Positions 10,501 to 23,425 of a DNA stretch of 64,000 bases are shown here, piece after piece (positions within the stretch are counted from its first letter, which is position 1; every line of letters begins with the position of its first letter). Both the position numbers and the translations under genes were made by a program. A model generated the notes under the pieces. That model saw only the letters and a program-made list of their open reading frames with translations. It was not told the DNA's origin and made no database searches. Origin of the DNA: Onchocerca volvulus. Lineage: Eukaryota > Nematoda > Chromadorea > Rhabditida > Onchocercidae. The stretch is from NCBI GenBank assembly GCA_000499405.2, contig HG738140.1:5508701-5572700 (forward strand). Direction: 5' to 3'.

Positions 10501-13500
10501 AAAATTAATAATTAATTATTCAATTATGCTTTTGTTAATTTATAAGTTGATATTGTTAAAATCATTTATCTTCTTTTCACTTCTTCACATTCATTCTTTT
10601 CTTTTTTTTATCAATCATATTTAAACTTTTGTAAAATCATTTCTGCTTTGCATGAAATTTTTTTCACATAAATTAATTATTTTTAATTAAATGAACAAAT
10701 TGTTTTCAGAAAAAAATTTTTTTGATCAAATTGAATAAATAATGCAAATAAGAGCGTTAAATTTAAGTTGCAAGCTGTTTTTTGACGAATTTCATATGCT
10801 CAAATATGCATTTAATTCAAATAAAAACTTTAGTCTGAAATTATGATCGCAAATATATCAATTTTGAAAAAAAAAAGTTTAATTATATTTTCAGAGATAG
10901 AAATTAAACGAAAAAATGTGAATATAAGCTACCCGAAGACTGTAAATTGAATCATTCATTTAATTAAATTAAATTTTTTGAGAAAAAAAGATGTAATTCT
11001 ATTAGATTTGAAGAAATTTTAAGCGATAATTAAAATTCAAACGTAACTTTCAATTAATATTGTGATATTAATAGATATTTTTCTAATCAAATCCTACAAA
11101 TTTTCCCTCTAATTGATTGATTCAAAAATTTTTTGCGAACATTTTTTAGAATAAAATAATTCGCTATTATATTTTCGGTTCCTTTTTTTTTTCTTTAGTT
11201 TGCTCAAAAATAATTTTTACACACTTTTTGTAATTTCTGAAAAATTTTATTGTATGCTTAAATTGAATATAGAATGGAATAATACCAAGAGCTTTTTATT
11301 TTATATTTGCTTTTCGTGAAATTTTTGAATAGTAATTGAATATATCATAGAAAAAAAATTTATAATTTATATTTAATTAAGACAATAAATTCTTCGTTAT
11401 TTCAAAAACAATTAAATTTAAATTTTTGAAATATTGTTTGAGAAATATTTCCAGGAAGTTCAAGGGGAGATTCTAACGGATCGATATGCGCATCTGAGTG
11501 ATTTATTTGAAGAATGAATCATTTGATTAAACTCAATTCAGAATTTTATTAATATCGAAAAAAATATATTTAAACAATTGGATAAATTCAACCTGATATC
11601 AGATAAGTTTATTTAACTGAAATTTTTTTTTTATTTTAAATATCTATTCATTGCTTCGCTTGTCACTTAATATTATTTATATAGTTAATTATCGATTCAG
11701 ATTTTTTGTTGCCTTTTTGCTTTATAATTTAAGAAGTTTTTAATTAATCTAAAATTTTATATAAATTTTGTAAAAGTTTTGATTTATGGAATATTCGAAA
11801 AAAAAATTAAACAATAACCTTCAAAATTCATTGTTTAAAATTATTAAAGAAAATTCCTTAACAAAATTCTTACATCATTGAAATAATATTCATATAACTG
11901 ATAAATGAGAAGTTGATTGCTCTTTCCATTCGTTTCCTTTTACCTAATATCGCTGATAAGAGTGCATTATCAGGTGTTATCAATTCGAGAATAGTGGATT
12001 CTCGAAGAAGTTTCTCATGAAAACTCAAATAGATTAGCGAAATTTTTACATTTAAATTCATTAATTGAGATAATTAATAGTAAATATGATATGACACTAT
12101 GCTTTTGGAAGTTGAAACTTTTTCTTTTTTGTTTCGACATATTTCTGAAGGACTTAACAAATTTTTTAATTATAATGAAATTTTTTTAATGGTGGAAATT
12201 TTTTTTTTTTGCATATAAAAATTGAGTAATAAAATTATCCACTGGAACAATTCGAATTTAATTTTTTTAAATTCAAATTTAACAAATCTACTTTAATTTT
12301 TTTTCAAACAAATTAGATTTTTTTTTGCTAATATTTTATTTCTTATAAAAATTTTAATTAAATTAATCAATAATATAACATCTTTCGTGTTATACAATGA
12401 TATTATATCGCAGATATGTATTAAAAATAAATACTAAACTTTAAATTCATCAAAGAAACTAATATTACGAAAAGAAATATTTGATTGTTTAATATTTGAA
12501 ATCACAACAATTTTTTTCGTTCATAATTTTATTTTTAATCTATTTTTATCATCATCATTCATGCATTTAATATTTCGTTCAATATTTTCTTATCTTGTTT
12601 ATTTTTATTTGCAAATCCATTTCAATGTTTATCCGTGCATTTAATTTATTTGTTGATTCATCATAAGTTTGTTTTGATTTTTTTGAAAATCTTTTTTCGA
12701 AAAAATTCGATAAATTTTTTTTTTTCTTTTCTGAAAATCCATTATTCCTTGTGTATAAATTTCGAAAATTTAATGTTTTGGCAAAATTTTTTCTCTGCAA
12801 ATTTTGTATTTATTTTTTTTTTTTTTTTACAAATAAATTTTGGGAATATTTTCGTCTTTTTTTTTTTTTTTTCAAAAAGCCAAAAGTAAAGTTAATATGA
12901 ATTCTCAAAAATATTTTTTCCATTAGGCTTGAAATTTTTTGATAATTCTTTTTATTCCTAAAAACTGTTACTATATTTTAAAATTATATAAGTACAAGCT
13001 GATTAGCTGATTAAGATGTAAGTAGATGATTTTGTAATTTATATAATAATCAACAAAAATATGTTTTTTCCTCAAAATTAGAAAATCCAAATAGTTCAAA
13101 TGTTAACAAATTGAAAAATCCCAATGTTTCGGATTCTTCTTAGTAATCTGAAACAGAACAAATGAAAATTTCAAGGATTTAAAATTTTCAATTTATTGTT
13201 TGAAGCAAAAATATATCGATTTTTTTTTTTCAAAAATTTACTATTTCTTGCGCATAAATTCCGAAAATTTAATGTTTTGGCAAATTTACGAATTGATTCT
13301 GTATCTATTATTGAACGAATTATAATATTCTTCCATAATTTTTGTCATGTCAAATCCAATATAATTTTTTTTTTGTCACATGCAATCAAAATTCAACTAA
13401 TTTGAAAATAAACATTTTTGCATTTTTTAGTTCAAATATAAACATTTCCTAATCTTATCATCAATATATCGTAATAAATTTGTTCAATTTTGAGTAATAC

Positions 13501-14230
13501 AGCGAAAAATTGCATGAAAAAAGTTCATTTAATTATTTATTTAATTAATTAGTCATTTATTTATTTGTAGATAATTTATTACTTGTTTATTATTCATTTA
13601 TTTATTCAAAAATTTATTTATTTATTTTTCGTTTTTGTTGCAAAAATTTTACAAAGAAAATGAAAAGAGAAAAAATTGTCTGCAAATAAATTAATTTCAA
13701 AAATATTTAGTCCTTTTTTTTTTATATTTATATGTAAAAACAATTAATAATCTTTATTTTTTTTTTCGCATCTTTATATTACTCTTTTTTTTTTTGTTTT
13801 CCTTAAAATATTGGTCAAAATTTTTCAAAATTGTTTCATTTTTAATCATTCCTTTTATCTTTTTATCTTTCTTTCTATTCTTTTTTTTTTTTTCTTTTAT
13901 GTTTTGTCAAATAAACAAAAATTTTGATTAATAATTTATAAAAAAAAAAGGCTGAGAGAAAGAAAGGAAGATAACAAGAGAGAAAGGTAATTTTTCGTAT
14001 AAAATCTCAAATATTTTGAAGAAAAGTTAAATTTAATTGCATGTAAACGAAAAGTCCAAAAATTTCAAACAAAGAGAATTTTTTGGATTGAAAGAGATGA
14101 AAAGATGAAACCATTTGAAAAGGTCGTAGAAAGGATCATCTTTTCTTTTTTTTTTTTTTTTCACCTTTCAGCTCTTATTTTTAGGTCATCTAAAGGAACA
14201 AAAGCTATTGCTGCTGTTCGTTGCTATTAT
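10501..14230. other. AT-rich intergenic sequence, no gene seen
   Basis: Homopolymer-rich with no recognisable exon. A roughly 75 bp block containing AAATTTAATGTTTTGGCAAA occurs twice in direct orientation (12713-12790 and 13218-13290). An ATTT-rich microsatellite-like stretch lies at 13520-13640. Confidence 0.55.
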
Positions 14231-14231
14231 T

Positions 14232-14303
<72 letters not shown>
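14231..14303. repeat. (TTG)n microsatellite, about 24 units
   Basis: An almost uninterrupted TTG/GTT trinucleotide run, flanked by imperfect TAT/ATT units. The poly-cysteine open frame 14105-14368 that crosses it is an artefact of this repeat. Confidence 0.95.
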
Positions 14304-14502
14304 ATTTTCTCCTTTCTTTTATCAACAACTATTTACATCTGAAGAAGGATAATTTACTGATTGTTTGATATTGAATTTGTTTTGTAAATTTCAATATTTG
14401 AATTTATTTTAAATTTATTTGTAAATTTATTTTGTCTCATAGATGTTGAATATCATCCACACATTTAAGTAATTCAAAAAAAAAACTATCCGTATACAAT
14501 TT

Positions 14503-14598
14503 CAAATTTTATTGTTAAAAGTTAATAATGATTATCATTTGGAGGCAAAAGAAATTCAAATGATAATAATCATAAACTTTTATCAACAATAAAAGTTG
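14503..14598. repeat. Inverted repeat with about 40 bp arms
   Basis: The left arm CAAATTTTATTGTT...GATTATCATTTG (14503-14541) is the reverse complement, with a 3-base gap and a few changes, of 14556-14598. The spacer is 14 bp. Noncoding; a MITE remnant or hairpin RNA candidate. Confidence 0.75.
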
Positions 14599-14599
14599 A

Positions 14600-17250
14600 A
14601 ATTATCATTACAGAATTCATTTTAATTTCTTTTTTTCTCAATATTTCAAAGAAAGTAAATTTATATTTGATTGAAACTATATTGAAACATAGCTATTAGC
14701 TGATATGCTAAATTCTAAAATACGATAAATTCTAAAAAGTTTGCTAAATTTTCATATAATTTCATTTATTTATTACTTATTTTACAGTCACAGTTATTCC
14801 GATTTTACAGAATTTTAACAAATTTGATTGATACATAAATATTGGATTTCTTTTTTTTATTGTAAATTTTTGTTTAATATTTTGTTGAACCATTTTAATT
14901 TCATTTACTTCATTTTGTTTAGCAGTTATTTTACTATATAAATAAAAAAATATGGAAGGAATTTTTTTGTAGCTAAATTAAATATTTAAATTAAAAAAAC
15001 TAATTTATACAATGATTCGAATAATCAATGTAAATGAAGAATCATCGAAAATAGAATGTTTACATTAATATTCGATTATTAGTTCGAAAATATTATACTC
15101 AATTTAAAATTTATTTCTAACAGCACCTTAATATGTTTTTAAAATTCTATTATTCAATTTAAACTTGACAACATTCATAAGTCTAATATTTTTAAGATGG
15201 CAAGAGATATTGGTAAAGTAGATGTTTTTAATATAGTATCAGCAAGAAATTACGGCAAATTTCACAAATTTGATTATCATTATCATTATCAGACTATCTT
15301 TTAAAAAAAAATTCAATTTGATGGAAAATATTATTTGCAACAAATATTATCATTTCTCTAAAATGAATAGAAATAAACTTTGAAAGAAGACAACGGAAGA
15401 AATTGATTTCACAGATCTTCATATAACTATCAAAATTAAATATGATAAATTAAAAAAAAAAAAAAAAAGGAAAGAAAAAGTGATAAGAAAAGATGCACGA
15501 AGAAAGTGAGATGATTAATATTACAATAGTATTACTATTACTATTCTTACGTATGACTATATCAAAATGATAAATTTTATCACACTGATAGGCGACGGTT
15601 AGATCAAACGGATTAGTTTGAAGGTTGAACTTTCATTCATGAATGAAAAGATGACAATAGGTATAGCAAGGTCATACAAACATCTATTAATGATGTGTAA
15701 AATTGCAGGTATTTGCATACATTAGGTTCAATAATGCCGAGAATTCTCAGGTATTTACCGAGATATCTTAATGAAGGAAACTCTCTTATCGTCAGATTCA
15801 GCAACTAATTAGGCCAGACTACCAATAAATCAATTAATTCCAGGCTTGTTTGAAAGTTGTGTGACAAGTCATTTTGATAATATCATGATAAGACTGACCC
15901 TAAGCCTAAGCTTAATTAGACTACTCATATTTGATATAATTAGCTAATACTGAAAAATATTTTTTTCAGTTTGTTTATATTCTTCATACAAATCATTGTA
16001 TTTCTAAATTAATTAATTATAAGATACTGAGATGGACATATTTTCGGATCAACGAAATATTCTGTAAATATTCACTTTTTTTCTCCAATTTTTAACAATA
16101 GAAAATTAAGTCGAATTTTTTTTAACTTCAATAAAATGACAATAAATAGTTGGAATTAAATGAAATAAATAATTTGAGAACTAATTATCAAGGGAAAATA
16201 ATTATCATTATAAAAAATAACCTTACAGCTTATTGATTTAAGTTTTTTTTGATCATATTTCTTACTTAACGATTATCGAGACATTCATTAATTGTCATTT
16301 AGCAAGAAATTCGAAATTTGCTAAAAAAAAAATCAAGTTTTAACGATTAATAAAATTTCCTTTTTAAATAGGAACATTTTTTTCATATGTCTTTTATCTT
16401 TCCGAAAAAAAAAAATGAGGATCTTATCTTTTCAAATTGGATATGCAGAAAATATCGTCGGAAGATGTATATAATACGCTGTTCTCCTCATAATTATTAA
16501 AAAATTAAAGAAAAATTACTGTTATTCGGAAATTTTATCTTTATTTCTTATGATTTGTTTATTTGTTATCGGGAAAATAAAATCTACTTTTATTTTTCCC
16601 TAAAATTAGGATAAATTTAGAAAATTAGAATGGCACAAAGATATTAGATGACAAAGATGAATTTTAACCTGACTATATTTCATGAATGACTAACTTTCAG
16701 ATGATTGATATAATTCAAAGAATTTTTGAATAATTTAAATTTGTTTGAATAAAATTTGAAGAAATTTTAAAAATGAGATACCATTATTAAACATCTCATT
16801 TTTTTGTTTAAAGGTATTGAAAAAAAAATTTCTTTTGTTGATTCATACATTCAAGACAGGTTAAAATTAATAATCAATAGTATCAGCTACTAATACTACT
16901 ACCACTACTAGATAACATATCTGATCGAAGTGATCAATCAATTCATTGCCAGTATCAGATTGGAAAATCTGAAATATAATAGTAGCAAAAAATAAATAAC
17001 AACCAGTACAAAAATTTTTATTCACACGTACTTCACAGTAAAATTGCCATTTCAACGCAATAATATCATATGTTACTATTCATCACAAATCAAAGAAATT
17101 TTAATTTTTCTCTTTGTTCCGGTTTAACCTGTTCTTTATCTTTTTTATTAAAAAAAAAAAAAAAAAAAAGGTTCTTGATACGCTATATACACGTGTAAAT
17201 CATCAAAATATTTCGACATTGACTTCAAGTATACTTGAAATTTCTGTTAT
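14600..17250. other. AT-rich intergenic sequence, no gene seen
   Basis: No exon structure recognised. It contains an 18 bp perfect palindrome, TTTCATTCATGAATGAAA (15631-15648), and two GCCTAA units (near 15900) resembling the nematode telomere hexamer but too few to call an interstitial telomere. Confidence 0.5.
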
Positions 17251-17254
17251 GTTT

Positions 17255-17500
17255 CCGATCGGTTTATATCACTTTGACTGCCATGTAGAGATGCTTTTTA
17301 GGAATAGATCACTTTTCCAACCTATTTATATCACTTTGATTGATGTGCAGAAGAATTTTTCGGAAAAATTTTGCTTATCTAGATTTTACGTTTCGTACGG
17401 TCTATCTCACTTTGATTATCGTGTAGAAGAACTTTTTAGGAAAAGCTCACCTTTCCAACCTATTTTATCACTTTGATTATCAAGTGAAAGAGCTTTTAGA
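17255..17500. repeat. Tandem repeat, 4 units of 62-75 bp
   Basis: ATCACTTTGATT-type starts recur at about 17268, 17330, 17405 and 17467, each followed by a GTAGAAGAACTTTTTAGGAA block. In units 1 and 3 the unit ends CCAACCTATTT. The 120-codon open frame from 17114 to 17476 has a lysine run from poly-A and then only this repeat, so I do not call a gene. Confidence 0.75.
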
Positions 17501-17509
17501 AGTAACAAA

Positions 17510-20500
17510 AAAACAACCTAGTCTGAACTTTAAACAATTAATAAGCAAATCTATCAAAATTAATGATGAAATTCTTGTTTTTAAATTATTTTTGCACTTT
17601 CAATAAGAGAATTTAATGAATATTTCTGCTTGATAGCTTTTTTTTTCACGCTGTTTCTTTACGTTTTCCGTTCCCAATAAATGATTTTCATCTTTTTAAT
17701 CAAGATTCATTTATTTTGGATGAATGACAAATGATTTTGCTATATTAATGAAAATGTCATCTTTATTACAAAATTTAAAATTTAAACTATTATATATGTT
17801 AGAAGTGCAACCTGATGAAACTTGATGAACTTTAATCATTATTATATGTTAATCGTTAATCTATACTCAAAATTCATCTTATTGGAATTTTTACTGAAAC
17901 TTTCTTCAAACAATCTTTTTCTAAAATATTTGATTGATATCTTTTCTGAGCAACTTTTTTTTTTTTTTTTTTTTTATTCTTAGGATAGGAAAATATGCAA
18001 TAAGAAAATAACTTGCCAAACTACTAATTAATCTTACTACTTTTAAGGAATTTTTTTTTTTTAAGAAACTCATGAAATTCTCATGCAAACTTTTAGAAAC
18101 AGAACGATTGAACGATTTTCTAATATATCGAATGCAAAACAATGATTATTTGCTTCAAACGAGAATGAAATTTTCATCGAATTATTTAAATTCAAATATT
18201 CAAAAGTAATGCAAAAGATAAGAAATTATTTCGTAAATACCTTTTTTTTTTGCAATCCAGTTATTCATAAAAATTATGGATTCGAAAATTGGAATAAAAG
18301 ACAAAAAAAGAAAAGAATGCATAAAAGAGTTATTTCGATAAAAAAGTTTTTAGACTTATATTTATTTTAGTCATAAAATTTATCCATTTAAAATTAACAT
18401 AAAAGATTATTTCAATATCACTAAAATTTTCACAAATTCTTACTAATATTATTAGTAACTGAAAAAAGGGCAATTAATAATTTTGATCGTAGTTTAATGC
18501 CGAAACATAAATTGAAATTTAAAACATAAAGTAATTTAAATTTAAACTTAAACTGCATTAGAAAATATTGAATTAACTGCAAAATCATGATTGAAAAACT
18601 CGATAATATCAAAATTCATGGACTTTTTTTTATCATAATTTTCATGAAACCAATTTATTTTCCTAACAAATTTGCCACTATCAACAAGTTTTTATTGTTG
18701 TAAATTTTAACCTACTAATTTTTCAATCTCAATCATTTGTTGTTTGAATAATTCAATCAGATAAAAATTGAATAAAAATTACGGATTTATAGGGATCATT
18801 ATCCAGTTAGAATATCGTCACTTCTTTTCATTTATTCTTTGGAAAAAAAGAAAATGATAAAAGAGAATATAAAAAGTAATAAATAGTTTCAAAGCCTGAA
18901 TAAGTTCTTTTTAGTTGTTTTTTTTTACCGAATAATTTTCGCCGAAAAACCGGAATTAATTTTTTTTTTTTCTTCATTTATATTACTCATTTTTTCATTG
19001 TATATATTTAAGGGAAATTTTCAATTTTCGTTCATAACAACTGAAATAAAACGAATATTTAGTGATTTGATTAGCAAACATTATAATCGGAATGAATTAT
19101 ACTAATCTTATGCAATCGCAATAAATTATGCTGATCTTATGCAAAAGATCAATATCTTGTGTTAAAAAAAATCATTCATAATTTATAATTAATTTACATA
19201 ATTTTAAATAATTAAAAAATTTTTTAATTTATAATTTTTCAGATGTTTTTAAATGATTATTTGACTATTTGCCGGAATTGTTTTGCAATTCCGGTAATTC
19301 AGGTTGGTTAGTTAATCGATTGAGGAAAATAATTAGAGAAAAAATTTAATTTAATCTTTGCCTATTTTACATTCGAAAATGGTCCATTTTTTATCGTTCC
19401 CGAATTTTATAATTCCATTTATCATTAATTTTTAGCAAAATGCAGTACAAGTTGTTTTCTTATTTTGAGATGTCTAAGTTTGAATTTTATTAAAAGAAAA
19501 GCTAAATTGTGAGTTAAAAACATTTTCATAAAAGAAAACATATTATGATGTAAACTTTTCTTCTTAATTTTTAAAACTTGTTTTCAAGTCACTAATTTGA
19601 ACTTAATACGTTCCTGATTAAAAATAAAATTTCAAAAACCGTGAATTTTGTGTGAGAATGTTTGCACATAGGAAGTTTATTTTATAGTTTTCAATTTAAA
19701 TGTTTTGTTTTACAAAATATATAATAATTGATTTATTTAAGTAGTAAAAGGTTTTAAATTTAAAATGAGATAAATAGAAGAAAAGAAATTCTACTTCCTC
19801 TCTTTCTTCGACCTCATTTTATTTTAAAAATTTTAATCAATAAAATATCATCGAGCATTTAAAATTAAATAATCCAAGAAATATGTAAAAAGTGAATATT
19901 TTATAAGTTTTGAATTTTGCATAACAGATTCAATCCCACTGAATAAAAGTAACGATATAGCAATATTAAGTTTTTTCTTATTTATATTCTTCCTTGAAAT
20001 TTATTGATAAGTGATACGGAAATAGAATATTTCGAACTTTTTAAATTAAATAAGATGATTTAATCAGTTATCAGAACTAATATCGAATTCGTTATATTAA
20101 ATAAATATATGAGTTTGAATATCTTTATGTTTAAATGTATTTGCAAAGTTTTCCGATTACAATTAATCCCATCTAAGTTATATCAAAAAAAAAAATCATA
20201 TTTTTAAATTAAGTTAGTTTTTTCAACTTTTTTTGAAACGATTTTTTCTTATTTTAAAAAATAAAAGTATATAATTATCATCATTATACATTATATTAAA
20301 AAAAAATTTTTTTTTATTGTAGAATCATTAGTTTCTGGGTCTAAGAATGATTTTCATCATCTAAACATGGTATTTGCTACCTTTTATAAATATGTCGTTT
20401 TAATTTCTTTTAAATTTGCAAAAAAATTATTCAAAAATTAAAGGAAAAGAAAATGGATATTCACGTTTGAAAAAATATGCGGTCAATAATTTTACGAAAA

Positions 20501-22670
20501 AATTTCAAGTATTATTTCAAATATACCATCTTGAAAAAAATTCAAATTATTTCAAAATTTTATTGATTTTTTCTTACTTCATTATATGCTAAAATTCAAA
20601 ATGAAGGATAAAATTAAATGATAATTATTTAAAATATGATTAATTTTCATTTAATTCCTATAATATTGAGAAGTATTCGATTGCAGCAAAATTCCTTTAT
20701 CAATTTCGAAAAAGAAGATGAAAATAATGACGATGAAAACATTAACAAACATTTTAAACATCATGATAAATTGGATTTAAAAAGTTTTATGTTTATTGTT
20801 GTAAAGGGTGGAGAAAGAAGGAAGAGAACTCAACAAATAATAGTTCATATTTTTCCTTTTTTTTTTAAAACTTTTATTATTTTTCTCTTTCTTCTTCGTT
20901 TATGACTATTTAATTAATCTTTTTTTTTTTACGATGTGTTACAAATATACAACTAATATTATTTTTCATTTGATCAGATTTTCAACTGTTTCCGATTTAG
21001 GATAATTGCAAAATGGATTAGTTATTATGTAAATTATCAACAAGATCTATCGCTTTTGACTGGTTAAATCTGAAATGATCAAGTTTTGAGATTCATTTTT
21101 GACGAATCAAATGACTCTTTCACTTCTTCAAAGAGAGTCAGGTTATTTTTTCAAGTTATTCAAGTTATTTTTTTGTAGAAAAAATTCAATAAATCATTAT
21201 TACAATTAATGTAGCAAATGTATCAGTCATATTTCAGATCGAAAATTATTTTGATTAATCATTTAAATGAATGCTCACGTTTGAAAAAGTATACGGCCAA
21301 TAATTTTAAGAAAAAATTTTAAGTATTATTTCCTAATTTTCTTGAAATTTTTTTTTTTTTCTGAAATATTTTGATAAAATCTGTAATTTTTAACGAAAAA
21401 TTTTAAAAACTGATCTTATTTTCATGATCTCCAGGATTAACAAATTCGAAAAATAAAAAATGGGGAAAATTAATTTACTTATTTGCTTTGTATTTTCCAA
21501 TTTATTTTTTTTTTTTTGCTAATTATGAATATCAATATGTTTTACTGAACTTAATGTATTTAGCTATCTTTGGGTTCCTGTATGAAGCATTTCAATTCAA
21601 TACATGTTGCTATCAAGGGATAATTTTAAATTTTTCACTGCAATTCAAAACATTTTAAATTGTAACATTTAAATTATTTAAGTATTGCCATTCATTTTTC
21701 CAGTTTAATATTTTGTGCTAATTACTTCCTAATTCTTTCAACAATTTTAAAAACTTGGAATTTTTGAAATTGATAAGTTTAATTTCTATTTGGAGAAAAA
21801 GTAAATTTGATAAAAAGCTGTAATGATATAACAGATATATCTCATATGTATAATTGCTACTATTTACAATATTTAAGATATTATCATTCTTAATTAAGCT
21901 TAAAATATTATCAACGTATCGTTTCGTGAATATGTTAATGACGTGTTTGTGATTATTGTGACGTGATATGATAGTAACGTGTACGTGATTATTGTGACGT
22001 GAAAAAAGACGATATCATTTATTAATGCAATTAGCAGTATTTGTGATCTTATTGGAAATCAGAATTATTTCTTAATAATTATCTATTTAATTATCCAATC
22101 ACTAATCTCTATAAATTACAGCCTTAAAAATTACTTAAATAATTATAATTTACTCATATAGCAGAATCTATGAGACGAGATAATGGTTGTTTTTTGTTTT
22201 TTTTTTTTTTTTTAAATAAATTTTGTAAAACATTTTGCCTTCAATTCTAAGTTTTTCTAGAAAGTTATGAATGTTCGAAGGAATAACAGCAAAAAAGTTT
22301 CGTAAATTCTCCAATAATCCATTTTTTCACCAATTTCCTCTGGCCAATTTTTCTTTCGTGCTTTTTTGTCGAACCCAAAAGCTTTATTGCTTGGCTTGCT
22401 TCATAAATTAGTCAATTCATTGCATCATTTCCAAATGATAAATAAAAAAAGAATGAAATTTCAAGTGAGAAATTTCTTTTTTTTTTCTTTAAATTCTTTC
22501 AATTAATTAAGAAATAAAACAAAAATAACTGAAATGAGATTAGAAATGATTTTTCGAATTCAATCTTTTTTTGCTGGATAAAATGCAAACGATCAGTATT
22601 GAGATTACAATATAATTAAAATTGTCATTTTTGAAAGTAAAAAATGATTCTCAAGATGAGATAAGCTCTA
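17510..22670. other. AT-rich intergenic sequence, no gene seen
   Basis: No supported gene. A roughly 60 bp block (CACGTTTGAAAAAATATGCG onward) at 20459-20520 recurs at 21277-21335. Two copies of GTGATTATTGTGACGTGA lie at about 21950-22005. Homopolymer runs are common. Confidence 0.5.
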
Positions 22671-22678
22671 TGAGTACT

Positions 22679-23314
22679 AATTACAATTCAGTTGTTTTCC
22701 GAAGAAAAATTAAAAAAAAAAATGCCATTTTTAAAATAAATGATTCCCAAAAAATGCATCCTTTGAATTATCATTACAATTAATCGCTTTTTTTTTTTAA
22801 GAAAAAGAGAAAATCGTCTAAATCATCGCAAATATTTATTATTTGTCTTTTTCCATTCGCAAAAAATTGTAATTTCCTTATTATTTTTACTTACCAAATA
22901 TTTCAATTTTTTTGTATGTTTGCTATTTTTATTGCTTTTTCACGAATCTTAATTTATCACCATTTAATTGGCATTTTTGTAAAAGCGGCAAATAATCCTC
23001 AAAAGTAACCCTGTATGAATTTTAGTTACAATTAACCGTCTTGCAAAAAAAAAAAAAAAAAAAAAAGATACCATTTTCAGGATAAATGATTCCCGAAAAT
23101 AAACTCATTGAACTGTTGTCACAATTAACCATTTTTTTTCTGGAAAAAACAACTTTTTCTCGGGAAAAATCATCTAGGTGGTCGAAACATTCATTATTTA
23201 TTTTTTTGTTACTATAAGAAATCGCAATTTCTTCATTATTTTTACTTTCCAAATATTTCAGTTATTTTGTATTTTTGCTATTTTTCACTATTTTTTATGA
23301 ACACAAATTTGTCA
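22679..23314. repeat. Direct tandem duplication of about 290-340 bp upstream of the large secreted gene
   Basis: 22679-22962 and 23023-23314 share, in the same order, a TTACAATT start, an A-run, AAATGATTCCC, ACAATTAA followed by a T-run, ATTATTTTTACTT, CCAAATATTTCA and TTTGCTATTTTT. The copies have diverged and differ in homopolymer length. The second copy ends about 110 bp before the start codon at 23426, so it may contribute promoter sequence. Confidence 0.65.
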
Positions 23315-23425
23315 ATTTTTTGCTTTTTTATTCAATATTTGCGATCTATAGTATTTGCGATCTGTCATCTATGTTTATAATTTCAAAAACAAAAAAAAAT
23401 GTATTTTATTTAAGGGTTATTAGCA

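Noticed and set aside
14105..14368. 87-codon frame with a long cysteine run
   Set aside because: It is a translation of the (TTG)n microsatellite; no splice or start context.
15890..15920. Interstitial telomere repeat (TTAGGC)
   Set aside because: Only two adjacent hexamers, too few to distinguish from chance.
17114..17476. 120-codon frame on the plus strand
   Set aside because: Composed of a poly-A-derived lysine run plus tandem repeat units; no exon signals or family.
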